Part shown: piece by piece, positions 8,970 to 17,212 of the stretch
Numbering within the stretch: the first letter of the stretch is position 1
Layout of the letters: each line of letters starts with the position of its first letter
Source: Paludibacteraceae bacterium
GTDB lineage: Bacteria; Bacteroidota; Bacteroidia; Bacteroidales; Paludibacteraceae
DNA length: 64,000 nt
Assembly: GCA_017937025.1 (NCBI GenBank)
Contig: JAGBEJ010000003.1
Coordinates: 95,621 to 159,620 of the forward strand
Direction of reading: 5' to 3'
The notes under the pieces: generated by a model
The model's input: the letters and a program-made list of their open reading frames with translations, nothing else
Database searches by the model: none
What the model was told of the DNA's origin: nothing
Translations under genes and position numbers: made by a program

Positions 8970-10820
8970 TTACTTGCCGTTATTCTCTAATTGATCCTTC
9001 AAGTTCTGAAGAGCGTCGATATCGCCTAATGTGGTCTTCTCCAGCGGAGTAGATGCTACATTCTCCTTCTTAGCCTTCTTGGCAGCTGCCTTCTTAGGCT
9101 GAGTCAGTGGCTCCTCGCCGTTAGCCTCACGCTCTGCATCTTCGTGGATGCGGCTGTGAGAAAGGATGATTCTCTTAGACTCCTTGTTGAACTCGATAAC
9201 CTTGAAGTCGATCTTGTCGTTCAACTTAGCCTGTGAGCCGTCTTCCTTGATCAAGTGCTTAGGAGTTGCGAAACCCTGTACGCCATCTTCAAGCTCAACT
9301 ACAGCGCCTCTATCCTGCATTTCTATAATAGTACCCTGGTGGATAGAACCAACAGTGAACTTCTCTTCGAATACATCCCAAGGGTTCTCCTCGATCTGCT
9401 TGTGACCAAGGCTCAAGCGGCGGTTCTCCTTGTCGATGCCAAGAACAACAACCTCGAGTTCTGCTCCGATCTGAGTGAACTCTGATGGGTGCTTGATCTT
9501 CTTAGTCCAGCTGAGGTCGCTGATGTGTACCAATCCGTCAACACCTTCCTCGATCTCAACGAAGATACCGAAGTTAGTGAAGTTGCGAATCTTAGCTTTG
9601 TGCTTGCTGCCTACAGGATACTTCTCCTCGATAGTCTCCCATGGGTCTGGTCTGAGCTGCTTGATGCCGAGAGACATCTTTCTCTCCTCGCGGTCGAGTG
9701 TCAGAACTACAGCCTCAACCTCATCGCCTACCTTCAGGAAGTCCTGAGCAGAACGCAAGTGCTGTGACCAGCTCATCTCTGAAACGTGGATAAGACCCTC
9801 TACGCCTGGAGCGATCTCTACGAACGCACCGTAGTCAGCCATAACTACAACTGTACCCTTAACCTTGTCGCCAACCTTGAGGTTTGCATCGAGCTTGTCC
9901 CATGGATGTGGAGTAAGCTGCTTCAAGCCAAGAGCGATTCTTCTCTTCTCCTCGTCGAAGTCAAGTATTACAACATTGATCTTCTGGTCGAGGCTAACGA
10001 TCTCTTCTGGGTGGTTAACTCTACCCCAAGAAAGATCTGTGATATGGATAAGACCATCAACACCGCCGAGGTCAACGAATACACCATAAGATGTGATGTT
10101 CTTAACTGTTCCCTCAAGAACCTGTCCCTTCTCAAGGTGAGAGATGATCTCCTTCTTCTGAGCCTCAAGCTCTGCCTCGATAAGAGCCTTGTGTGATACA
10201 ACGACATTCTTGAACTCGTGGTTGATCTTCACAACCTTGAACTCCATTGTCTTTCCTACGAACACATCGTAGTCTCTTGGAGTCTTGAAGTCGATCTGAG
10301 AACCTGGCAAGAATGCCTCGATGCCGAATACATCTACAATCATACCACCCTTTGTGCGGCACTTGATGTATCCCTTTATTATTTCGTCGTTCTCCAAAGC
10401 CTCGTTTACGCGCTCCCAAGAACGTGTAGCTCTCGCCTGCTTGTGTGAAAGTACCAGCTGACCCTTCTTGTCCTCCTGGTTCTCGATGTAAACCTCAACC
10501 TTGTCGCCGACCTTGAGGTCTGGGTTGTAGCGGAACTCGCTTGTTGAGATAACACCGTCAGACTTGAAGCCGATGTTTACGACAACCTCACGCTTGTTGA
10601 TGGCGATAACTGTACCCTCAACAACTTCGTGCTCTTTCACTGTGTTCAGTGTGTTCTCGTAAGCCTTCTCAAGGTCTTCCTTCTTCACACCATTGTTTGA
10701 AACGCCGTCATTTTCATAAGCGTCCCAGTCGAAGTTGTCACTTGCAGCAACAGAAGCTGGCGCACCTGCCTTTGCTGTAGCAACCTCTTCGATGATTTCG
10801 TTTTCTTTCTTTTCTGCCAT
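8970..10820 (-). CDS. rpsA: 30S ribosomal protein S1
   Basis: 616-aa S1 protein with six tandem S1 (OB-fold) RNA-binding domains between about residues 57 and 540, e.g. VLEGTVKNITSYGVFVDLGG and VKGTVVVMADYGAFVEIAPG, an acidic N-terminus and a Lys/Ala-rich C-terminal tail. It binds mRNA at the small subunit; in Bacteroidetes, where Shine-Dalgarno pairing is little used, S1 is thought to matter more for initiation. A -7 element TATCTTTG lies at 10886-10893 (minus strand), giving a 5' UTR of about 60 bases. Confidence 0.97.
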   Translation of the reverse strand: MAEKKENEIIEEVATAKAGAPASVAASDNFDWDAYENDGVSNNGVKKEDLEKAYENTLNTVKEHEVVEGTVIAINKREVVVNIGFKSDGVISTSEFRYNPDLKVGDKVEVYIENQEDKKGQLVLSHKQARATRSWERVNEALENDEIIKGYIKCRTKGGMIVDVFGIEAFLPGSQIDFKTPRDYDVFVGKTMEFKVVKINHEFKNVVVSHKALIEAELEAQKKEIISHLEKGQVLEGTVKNITSYGVFVDLGGVDGLIHITDLSWGRVNHPEEIVSLDQKINVVILDFDEEKRRIALGLKQLTPHPWDKLDANLKVGDKVKGTVVVMADYGAFVEIAPGVEGLIHVSEMSWSQHLRSAQDFLKVGDEVEAVVLTLDREERKMSLGIKQLRPDPWETIEEKYPVGSKHKAKIRNFTNFGIFVEIEEGVDGLVHISDLSWTKKIKHPSEFTQIGAELEVVVLGIDKENRRLSLGHKQIEENPWDVFEEKFTVGSIHQGTIIEMQDRGAVVELEDGVQGFATPKHLIKEDGSQAKLNDKIDFKVIEFNKESKRIILSHSRIHEDAEREANGEEPLTQPKKAAAKKAKKENVASTPLEKTTLGDIDALQNLKDQLENNGK

Positions 10821-10982
10821 TTTGTAATGGTTTTTACACTAATAAATTAGTAGGTTAGACATTATGTTGCTAAAAATTGCGGGTGCAAAGATAGTGTTTT
10901 TTTCTTTTGCATACACATCGCCACATTTTTTAAAGCTTAGTTTATTGAAACTTAGGCAACAAGCCGCGCCACAACATAGTAC

Positions 10983-11015
10983 AAAAAAAGAAGCGGAGCC
11001 ACAGCCCTGCTTCTT
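10983..11015 (-). terminator. Terminator of the FISUMP protein gene
   Basis: AAGAAGC (10988-10994) pairs with GCTTCTT (11009-11015) with further GG/CC pairs inside; on the minus strand it ends in seven T. Confidence 0.75.
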
Positions 11016-11034
11016 ACATTATTATATAGACACT

Positions 11035-11817
11035 TTACTTTTTTATAACAGCACGCACTGTCCTGCCGTAATATCTGTCGCCCCAAGTGAAATTAGCCTT
11101 GCCGGAATCGAACCCAAGACGCTTACCCGTCGTGGCGTTGCGCAAAGACGAAGACCAATAGCGCCCTGTTGTGCCAACGCCAGTTGCGCTCTCGCCTATA
11201 TCGCCAGCTGCCGGCAGGAATATATGCGCGTCGGAATAAGTATATGTGTTTTCGGAAGTATTACACAAGCCTTTGTCTGCCTCATCTTTCACCTTATATA
11301 CAATGTAGCCTTTGGCATTGGAAATGCTATATTTGTCTGTCCACTGCCAATAGCACTCTGCCAGCAATTCCACGAAATCATTGTCTGCAGGCACGACCCA
11401 CTTGCCGCCCCAATTCACATGCGCCGCATCATCCTCTGGGCCGAGCGACTTTTTCTCAGTGCCGTATTCATTAAAATTCGCTCCGTTGTCATCTGTGTCG
11501 AAATAGTTGCTCCAGGCATAAGACGTTTTTTCAGCCACCTCGCCCCAGGCATAATAAGCGCCATAAGCGGACGGATTGTCAGCGCCAACATTGCACGTCG
11601 CCCACTTTGTGCCGGAAGTCAAACCAAGGTCAACATAGTCATGTCCATCCTCGGTGCCAGTCTTATACACTTGCAACTGAGGTTTGGAGAATGTGATGGA
11701 ATCGGCGACACCGGACTCCATAGACAGAATCACCTCACCGTCCTTATAGACATAGAATTGGGACATAGCCAGCGCGCTCGTCAGCATGGCGGCCAGCGTA
11801 AAGAATGTTTTTTTCAT
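11035..11817 (-). CDS. Secreted protein with Fibrobacter-type major paralogous (FISUMP/DUF1566-like) domain
   Basis: 260 aa. Signal peptide (MKKTFFTLAAMLTSALAMS, cleavage before QF), a short beta segment (residues 20-50), then the FISUMP-like domain with DYVDLGLTSGTKWATCNVGA, YYAWGEV, GGKWVVPADNDFVELL and the typical ending YGRTVRAVIKK. The fold resembles C-type-lectin-like surface modules; ligand unknown. It lies 24 bp downstream of a gene with a T9SS sorting domain, so the pair may be co-transcribed and secreted together. Confidence 0.8.
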   Translation of the reverse strand: MKKTFFTLAAMLTSALAMSQFYVYKDGEVILSMESGVADSITFSKPQLQVYKTGTEDGHDYVDLGLTSGTKWATCNVGADNPSAYGAYYAWGEVAEKTSYAWSNYFDTDDNGANFNEYGTEKKSLGPEDDAAHVNWGGKWVVPADNDFVELLAECYWQWTDKYSISNAKGYIVYKVKDEADKGLCNTSENTYTYSDAHIFLPAAGDIGESATGVGTTGRYWSSSLRNATTGKRLGFDSGKANFTWGDRYYGRTVRAVIKK

Positions 11818-11841
11818 AAGTTTTAATTGTTTTGTTGTTTG

Positions 11842-12309
11842 TTATTTTGTTTTGATAATGCGCGCCGCTCCATTGCCACAGCGAAGAACATAAACGCCAT
11901 CGGCAAGCGCCGAAAGGTTTACTACAGTCTTAGCCTCTGCCTTTGTTGTGGAAACGAGGTTGCCGTTAGACGCGAACAGAAAGACATCGCCCTCTGCGCC
12001 CTCGACAGTAATTTCGTATTTCGCTGGATTTGGGTAAACCTTAAGCGAACCGACGGAAGACTCAGCCGCAGACGTAGCCACATTCTCAGCCGAAAACACG
12101 ACCTTGCGCGTAACACTAAGACTCTTGACATCCGCTGTGCCGTCAGACTTAACGACACTCAAATTTCCAGAAGAAGTGAAATCGAGTTTGCTCACACTCG
12201 CCATGTCATAGACCTGCGTTGTGCCGTCAAGAGCCGCAACAACAAGACTTGCCGCCGACACAAAGCAGGAAGCGAGCAAAGATGAGATGATTAAAATTAC
12301 TTTTTTCAT
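11842..12309 (-). CDS. Secreted protein made mainly of a T9SS type A sorting domain
   Basis: 155 aa: signal peptide (ends FVSAASL), about 65 residues of a small beta-rich region, then a C-terminal T9SS sorting domain starting LKVYPNPAKYEITVEG and ending GVYVLRCGNGAARIIKTK. Sorting domains direct cargo through the type IX secretion system and are cleaved at the surface. The cargo part is unusually small. A -7 element TATATTTG (12485-12492, minus strand) would give a 5' UTR of about 170 bases. It suggests the host encodes a type IX system. Confidence 0.85.
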   Translation of the reverse strand: MKKVILIISSLLASCFVSAASLVVAALDGTTQVYDMASVSKLDFTSSGNLSVVKSDGTADVKSLSVTRKVVFSAENVATSAAESSVGSLKVYPNPAKYEITVEGAEGDVFLFASNGNLVSTTKAEAKTVVNLSALADGVYVLRCGNGAARIIKTK

Positions 12310-12567
12310 TATTTTTTATTGTGCTAAAACATAAAATCAGCCTTCGATTTTATCCAGGACGCCACACAAGCAACCGCCGCTCATCAGCGCTATTTAATAG
12401 CATATATAGCTGAATACATCAATGCTGCAACAATATCACATTGCATGCATACTTATGTGTTTATTTCCTAAAATAAAAATCGTTCAAATATAGAAATAAA
12501 TATATAAAAAAGAAACTGGACACATATGACTAAACTCCAAGAAATCCGAAAAAAGAGTGACAAAATG

Positions 12568-12597
12568 TTGAATATTCAGAAAAATGGCATACATTTG
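12568..12597 (+). promoter_or_regulatory. Promoter of the aromatic amino acid operon
   Basis: TTG (12568-12570), 19-base spacer, TACATTTG (12590-12597): an exact match to the Bacteroidetes consensus. Transcription should start at about 12604, giving a leader RNA of about 260 bases before pheA. The preceding region 12310-12567 shows no gene. Confidence 0.75.
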
Positions 12598-12687
12598 CAA
12601 ACCAAAAGATTCACGAGAGAAGGCGATGCCTACGCAGGGAAAGCCCAAAATCGCGAATCTTATGAAAACGCAAATCCAAACAGGAGG

Positions 12688-12747
12688 ATGAATTTAATTT
12701 CGCTTTATAACGCCTTTTTCTATTTTTACTTTTACTTCACAAGGTAA
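12688..12747 (+). CDS. Phe/Tyr-rich leader peptide of the attenuator
   Basis: A 19-codon ORF reading MNLISLYNAFFYFYFYFTR. Five Phe and four Tyr codons make up almost half of it, with eight consecutive aromatic codons at 12715-12738. It lies between the operon promoter and a Rho-independent terminator, directly ahead of pheA. The stop codon (12745-12747) is five bases before segment 2 of the attenuator. An upstream in-frame ATG at 12565 precedes the predicted transcription start, so 12688 is the only usable start. This is the arrangement of leader peptides that sense charged tRNA-Phe/tRNA-Tyr. Confidence 0.8.
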   Translation: MNLISLYNAFFYFYFYFTR

Positions 12748-12834
12748 GAGAAGGGCGAGATTTGCTATAAACGAGAATAAAAAACATGACATAATTAAAG
12801 AATCCCGCCCCACAAAGGCGGGATTTCTTATTTT
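12696..12834 (+). promoter_or_regulatory. Transcription attenuator with mutually exclusive hairpins 1:2, 2:3, 3:4
   Basis: Segment 1, AATTTCGCTT (12696-12705, inside the leader ORF), can pair over ten bases (three G-U) with segment 2, GGGCGAGATT (12753-12762). Segment 2 can instead pair with segment 3, AATCCCGCCC (12801-12810; nine of ten). Segment 3 otherwise pairs with segment 4, GGCGGGATT (12817-12825), to form a terminator. A ribosome stalled on the aromatic codons would mask segment 1 and free segment 2 to make the antiterminator; one that reaches the stop would cover segment 2 and allow termination. This is inference from sequence, but all four segments are in classical positions. Confidence 0.75.
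12801..12834 (+). terminator. Attenuator terminator ahead of pheA
   Basis: Perfect nine-base stem AATCCCGCC/GGCGGGATT, loop of seven, followed by TTCTTATTTT. It is placed 31 bases upstream of the pheA start. Confidence 0.85.
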
Positions 12835-12865
12835 AATACCAAAAGGCTGGAAAGCCTAAAGATAT

Positions 12866-13705
12866 ATGAGCAAAAAGAAGGTAGCGATACAAGGAGTGAA
12901 AGGCTGTTTCCACGACAGCGCAGCGCATCTGTTCTTCGGCGAGAACGACCTGGAGATAGTGCCATGCGACTCTTTCCAGGAACTGTTCCGCAAAGTGCAG
13001 AGCGACAGCAGCATGGCTGGCATCGTGGCCATAGAGAACACAATAGCCGGAAGCCTGCTCGCCAACTACGAGCTGATGAGAAAGAGCGGACTGAGAATCG
13101 TGGGCGAACACAAACTGAGAATCAAGCAGTCAATTTGCGCAATGCCAGGACAGAGCTTGGACGAACTGGAGGAGGTGCTCTCCCACCCTATCGCGCTGAT
13201 GCAGTGCGGAGAGTTCATTGACAAGCACAAGAACCTGCGTGCCATAGAGTTCGACGACACAGCCAACGCCGCCAAGACCATAGCCGAGAAGCACATAATG
13301 AAAGCCGGAGCGATATGCGGAACATACGCCGCGCATCTGTACGGACTGGAAGTACTGCAGGAAGGCATCGAGACCAACAAGCACAACTTCACACGATTCC
13401 TGATACTGGACCACGACGACAAACTGATGAACGGCAAGGAGAAGAATAAATCCACAGTGTCGTTCACTGTGCCCCACTCACCAGGAGCGCTGTCCAAGAT
13501 ACTGACAATCATATCGTTCTACGACATAAACCTGACCAAGATACAGTCCATGCCGATAATCGGAAAGGAATGGGAATATCTGTTCTACGTGGACTTGACA
13601 TACGACGACTACGACCGTTATTTACAAGCGCTCGAGGCGTTCCGCCCTCTGACGAGCTCGCTGCAAGTGCTTGGCGATTACGCGGAAGGCGAGCAAACAA
13701 TATAA
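12866..13705 (+). CDS. pheA: Prephenate dehydratase
   Basis: Converts prephenate to phenylpyruvate in phenylalanine synthesis. 279 aa with an N-terminal periplasmic-binding-like PDT domain (AIQGVKGCFHDSAAHLFFGE; AIENTIAGSLLANYELM; NFTRFLIL with the catalytic TRF) and a C-terminal ACT domain (from about 195, PHSPGALSKILTIISFYDINLTKI) for phenylalanine feedback. No fused chorismate mutase; that activity is on the third gene of the operon. First gene after the attenuator. Confidence 0.95.
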   Translation: MSKKKVAIQGVKGCFHDSAAHLFFGENDLEIVPCDSFQELFRKVQSDSSMAGIVAIENTIAGSLLANYELMRKSGLRIVGEHKLRIKQSICAMPGQSLDELEEVLSHPIALMQCGEFIDKHKNLRAIEFDDTANAAKTIAEKHIMKAGAICGTYAAHLYGLEVLQEGIETNKHNFTRFLILDHDDKLMNGKEKNKSTVSFTVPHSPGALSKILTIISFYDINLTKIQSMPIIGKEWEYLFYVDLTYDDYDRYLQALEAFRPLTSSLQVLGDYAEGEQTI

Positions 13706-13731
13706 ACCAAGGACCAACAAAACCAACCATC

Positions 13732-14904
13732 ATGGCTATAAACATAAAACCCGCAGACAGAATAAGCAACGTCAGCGAATACTACTTCTCAAAGAAACTG
13801 AAGGAGATAGCAAAGTTGAACGCGGAAGGCAAGGACATAATATCGTTAGGCATAGGAAGCCCGGACATGCCGCCTTCAGAGCAGACCATCGAGGCTCTAT
13901 GCGACGACGCGAGAAATGCTGACGCACACGGATACCAGTCGTACATCGGCATACCAGAGCTGCGCCAGGCCTTCGCCACATTCTACAAGAAGAACTTCGG
14001 CGTGGAGCTGAACCCAGCCAACGAGATACAGCCGCTGATGGGTTCGAAGGAAGGCGTGATGCACATCTCGCTGGCGTTTCTGAACAAGGGCGACGAAGTG
14101 CTTGTGCCTAACCCAGGATACCCGACATACTCGTCGGTGAGCAACATCGTGGAGGCAAAAATAATAAACTACGACTTGGACGAGAACAACGGGTGGCAGC
14201 CAGACTTCGAGAAACTGGAATCCATGGACCTGAGCCGCGTGAAGCTGATGTGGGTGAATTACCCGAACATGCCGACAGGAGCAAGAGCCACCAAGGAACT
14301 GTTTGAGAAATTAGTCGATTTCGGACGCCGACACAATATTATAATAGTGAATGACAATCCGTACAGCTTCATACTGAACAACGAGAAGCTGTCGATACTG
14401 TCGATACCGGACGCAAAAGACATCTGCATAGAGCTGAACTCGCTGTCGAAGTCGCACAACATGCCAGGATGGAGAATGGCGATGGTGGCATCGAATCCGC
14501 AGTTCATCGAGTGGATACTGAGAATAAAGTCGAATATGGACTCCGGAATGTTCCGTCCGATGCAAAAGGCCGCAGTGGCAGCAATGAGCAACGACGACGA
14601 ATGGCACGAGAAGCACAACATCGAGCTTTACGCAAAGCGCAGAGCGTTGGCAGAAGAAATAATGACTACCTTGGGATGCTCTTTCGACAAAGACCAGGTA
14701 GGAATGTTCCTCTGGGGGAAAATCCCAAGCAAATACGAAAGCAGCGCGGAACTGGCAGACAGAGTGCTCTACGACGCGCGAGTATTCATAACCCCGGGAT
14801 TCATCTTCGGGTCGAACGGTGAGAAATATGTAAGAATATCACTGTGCAGCAAGGAGGACAAGCTGCAGAATGCTTTGGACAGAATAAAAGAGAACATCAA
14901 ATAA
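13732..14904 (+). CDS. Class I/II aminotransferase of the aromatic operon
   Basis: PLP-dependent aminotransferase, 390 aa, beginning MAINIKPADRISNVSEYYF. The Schiff-base lysine is K240 in SLSKSHNMPGWRM. NYPNMPTGA and NDNPY are the usual PLP-binding segments. Its position between pheA and the DAHP synthase gene suggests it transaminates phenylpyruvate and 4-hydroxyphenylpyruvate to Phe and Tyr, although the motifs are also close to LL-DAP/aspartate aminotransferases. An open frame extends 54 codons upstream into pheA; the ATG at 13732, 26 bp after the pheA stop, is the sensible start. Confidence 0.88.
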   Translation: MAINIKPADRISNVSEYYFSKKLKEIAKLNAEGKDIISLGIGSPDMPPSEQTIEALCDDARNADAHGYQSYIGIPELRQAFATFYKKNFGVELNPANEIQPLMGSKEGVMHISLAFLNKGDEVLVPNPGYPTYSSVSNIVEAKIINYDLDENNGWQPDFEKLESMDLSRVKLMWVNYPNMPTGARATKELFEKLVDFGRRHNIIIVNDNPYSFILNNEKLSILSIPDAKDICIELNSLSKSHNMPGWRMAMVASNPQFIEWILRIKSNMDSGMFRPMQKAAVAAMSNDDEWHEKHNIELYAKRRALAEEIMTTLGCSFDKDQVGMFLWGKIPSKYESSAELADRVLYDARVFITPGFIFGSNGEKYVRISLCSKEDKLQNALDRIKENIK

Positions 14905-14932
14905 GAACATAAACAAATAAAATAAAGCAAAA

Positions 14933-16024
14933 ATGGACGTATTAGACTTAGAACCAATCAAGCTGAACGGCGTTGACTTCAGCCAACAAAGACCTGTAGT
15001 GATAGCAGGTCCGTGCTCTGCCGAGACCGAGGAGCAAGTAATGAACACCGCGCACGACCTCGCCAAAAGAGGCGTGAAGATATTCCGCGCAGGAATCTGG
15101 AAACCAAGAACAAAGCCAGGGTCATTCGAGGGAATCGGCTCCGAGGGATTGAAGTGGATGAAGAGAGTGAAGGAAGAGACCGGCATGTACACTTCGACCG
15201 AGGTGGCTACGGCGCAACACGTTTACGAGGCGCTGAAGTACGGCATCGACATGATGTGGATAGGCGCAAGAACAACCGCCAATCCTTTCGCAGTGCAGGA
15301 GATAGCCGACGCGCTGAGAGGCGTTGACATGCCTATACTCATAAAGAATCCTGTGAACCCAGACCTTGAACTATGGATCGGCGCGCTGATGAGAATCAAC
15401 CAGGCAGGACTGAAGAAAATCGGCGTGATACACAGAGGATTCTCGACTTACGACAAGACGATATACAGAAACCTGCCTCAGTGGCAGATTCCTATCGAGA
15501 TAAAGAGAAGATTCCCTAACCTGCCTGTGATATGCGACCCAAGCCACATCGGCGGACGCAGAGACTTGATACTGCCACTGTCGCAGCAAGCCATGGACCT
15601 GCAGTTCAACGGACTGATAATCGAGAGCCACTGCACGCCAGACGACGCATGGAGCGACGCCAAGCAGCAGGTTACGCCATGCGACCTCTTCGAACAGGTG
15701 CTGAACAAGCTTGTGATAAGAGACGCTGCACAGAGCACAGAAAACATAGAGGACCTCAGAGGTCAGATTGACAAAATCGACGAGGAAATTTTCGAAATAC
15801 TCGCCAAGAGAATGAGAGTGTCAAGAGAGATAGGAACTTACAAGAAAGAGCACGGCATAACAGTGCTGCAGGCTGCCAGATACGACGAGATACTCAAGGG
15901 CAGAATCGCACTGGGCGAAAGATTAGGCATGAGCCCTAACTTCACAAAGGCATTCATCGAGGCTGTGCACGAGGAAAGCGTCAGAATCCAGATGGAACTG
16001 ATGAACGGAGAGAAGAAAGCCTAA
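14933..16024 (+). CDS. aroF: Bifunctional DAHP synthase / chorismate mutase
   Basis: 363 aa. Residues 1-255 are a type I-beta (KDO8P-like) 3-deoxy-7-phosphoheptulonate synthase: GPCSAETEEQV, FRAGIWKPRTKPGSFEG, VCDPSHIGGRRDL. Residues about 265-363 are an AroQ-type chorismate mutase helix bundle (LRGQIDKIDEEIFEILAKRM). The fusion controls both entry to the shikimate pathway and the step to prephenate, and the mutase part often acts as the regulatory domain. Prephenate then feeds the pheA and tyrA products of the same operon. Confidence 0.93.
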   Translation: MDVLDLEPIKLNGVDFSQQRPVVIAGPCSAETEEQVMNTAHDLAKRGVKIFRAGIWKPRTKPGSFEGIGSEGLKWMKRVKEETGMYTSTEVATAQHVYEALKYGIDMMWIGARTTANPFAVQEIADALRGVDMPILIKNPVNPDLELWIGALMRINQAGLKKIGVIHRGFSTYDKTIYRNLPQWQIPIEIKRRFPNLPVICDPSHIGGRRDLILPLSQQAMDLQFNGLIIESHCTPDDAWSDAKQQVTPCDLFEQVLNKLVIRDAAQSTENIEDLRGQIDKIDEEIFEILAKRMRVSREIGTYKKEHGITVLQAARYDEILKGRIALGERLGMSPNFTKAFIEAVHEESVRIQMELMNGEKKA

Positions 16025-16042
16025 GACAAAAAAGAGAAAACG

Positions 16043-16822
16043 ATGAGAATACTGATAATGGGCGCCGGCAAGATGGGAACATTCCTGACCGACGCGCTGT
16101 GTCTGAACCACGAGGTCGCGCTCTACGACAAAGACCCACGCAGACTGCGTTTCGTGTTCAACACGCAGAGGCTCAGCCAAGTGGAGGAAATACAGTACTT
16201 CCAGCCAGAACTGCTCATAAACGCCGTGACGATAAAGTACACGATAGAAGCGTTCGAGTCGGTGCTGCGCTTCCTGCCCAAGGACTGCATAATATCCGAC
16301 ATAGCGTCGGTGAAGACCGGTCTGCCGGAGTACTACGCCAAGACAGGCATGAGATTCGTCTCGACACACCCGATGTTCGGACCGACATTCGCAAACCTCG
16401 ACAATCTGAGCAACCAGAACGCCGTGATAATAAGCGAGGGCGACGAGGAAGGCAAGAAGTTCTTCCTGGACTTCTACAAATCGCTGCACCTGAACATATT
16501 CGAGTACACATTCCAGGGGCACGACGAGACGACAGCCTACTCGCTGTCGGTGCCTTTCGCCACGACGCTGGCATTCTCGTCCGCCATCAAGAGGATAAAC
16601 GCGCCCGGCACAACGTTCAAGAAGCACATGGAGATAGCCCACGGATTCCTGAACGAGGACAGTTTCCTGATTTCTGAAGTGCTGTTCAACCCGTTCTCGG
16701 CAGAGCACATCAAGGAGATAAGAGACAACATGACGAAGCTCCTCGAGATTGTCGAGAACAAAGACAAGGACACCTTGGACGAATTCGTGAAGAAAGCGAA
16801 GAAAAACGTAGAAGGAGAATAA
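16043..16822 (+). CDS. tyrA: Prephenate dehydrogenase
   Basis: 259 aa NAD(P)-dependent enzyme that makes 4-hydroxyphenylpyruvate for tyrosine. N-terminal Rossmann motif MGAGKMGTF (6-14); the S-V-K-T segment (DIASVKTGLPEYY) and STHPMFGPT carry the catalytic His. No ACT domain is present, unlike many TyrA proteins, so feedback may rest on the attenuator and on the other enzymes. Last gene of the operon. Confidence 0.92.
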   Translation: MRILIMGAGKMGTFLTDALCLNHEVALYDKDPRRLRFVFNTQRLSQVEEIQYFQPELLINAVTIKYTIEAFESVLRFLPKDCIISDIASVKTGLPEYYAKTGMRFVSTHPMFGPTFANLDNLSNQNAVIISEGDEEGKKFFLDFYKSLHLNIFEYTFQGHDETTAYSLSVPFATTLAFSSAIKRINAPGTTFKKHMEIAHGFLNEDSFLISEVLFNPFSAEHIKEIRDNMTKLLEIVENKDKDTLDEFVKKAKKNVEGE

Positions 16823-16825
16823 AAA

Positions 16826-16860
16826 AAACGGCGCGAGTTTCAAACTCACGCCGTTTGTTT
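16826..16860 (+). terminator. Terminator of the aromatic operon
   Basis: AAACGGCG and GAGTTT pair with AAACTC and CGCCGTTT in a long hairpin just after tyrA, followed by GTTT. Confidence 0.85.
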
Positions 16861-16876
16861 ATGTCCTATAAATCCG

Positions 16877-16984
16877 TTACTTAGGAGCAACAACAGGACG
16901 AACAGACTGTCCGTAGCAACGGAAATATGTGTAATAATAAATTCTGCAACACGCATGAGGAATGGTTTTCGCCCAATGCCACAT
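16877..16984 (-). pseudogene. Possible 3' fragment of a FISUMP-like surface protein gene
   Basis: The minus strand ends in an open stretch reading RIYYYTYFRCYGQSVRPVV then a stop at 16877-16879. Aromatic-rich strands followed by G-x-SVRPV are how FISUMP/DUF1566-like proteins end (compare YGRTVRAVIKK of the gene at 11035). The upstream part does not continue as a recognisable domain, so I read it as a decayed remnant; it could be fortuitous. Confidence 0.35.
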
Positions 16985-17157
16985 GCAAATTTCACAAAAG
17001 ACTCTTATAATAAGAGTTTTTGACACTATATATAGTGTGTGTTACAGAACATAAAGAGAAACAAAACCATCCTGTCATAACGACAAAAGCGCATATGGAA
17101 ATTTACAAATTACCAAAATCCTATATCTGTTCTTATTTGAGAGGCAATAAAAATAGA
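16985..17157. other. AT-rich spacer with palindromes
   Basis: No supported gene. It contains an ACTCTTATaATAAGAGT hairpin followed by five T (17000-17021) and a perfect 14-bp palindrome CACTATATATAGTG (17025-17038). A 73-codon open frame here has no coding features. Confidence 0.4.
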
Positions 17158-17158
17158 A

Positions 17159-17188
17159 AAATCCCCTCAGAAAATTCTGAAAGGATTT
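17159..17188 (-). terminator. Terminator of the HsdR_N gene
   Basis: Stem AAATCC..TCAGAA / TTCTGA..GGATTT; on the minus strand it runs into a T-rich tract (A-run at 17149-17160). Confidence 0.7.
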
Positions 17189-17212
17189 CTCACACAAATA
17201 CAAAATCGTTTC

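Noticed and set aside
10864..11826. 320-codon open frame on the plus strand
   Set aside because: Antisense to the FISUMP gene, which has a clear signal peptide and domain.
12526..12687. N-terminal extension of the aromatic leader ORF
   Set aside because: The consensus promoter lies inside it, so these codons precede the transcription start.
13570..13731. 54-codon extension of the aminotransferase
   Set aside because: It overlaps pheA in another frame and is Arg-rich shadow sequence; the conserved N-terminus begins at 13732.
15923..16849. 308-codon open frame on the minus strand
   Set aside because: It is antisense to tyrA, rich in Leu/Val/Arg/His from complementary codon bias, and has no domain; tyrA is unambiguous.
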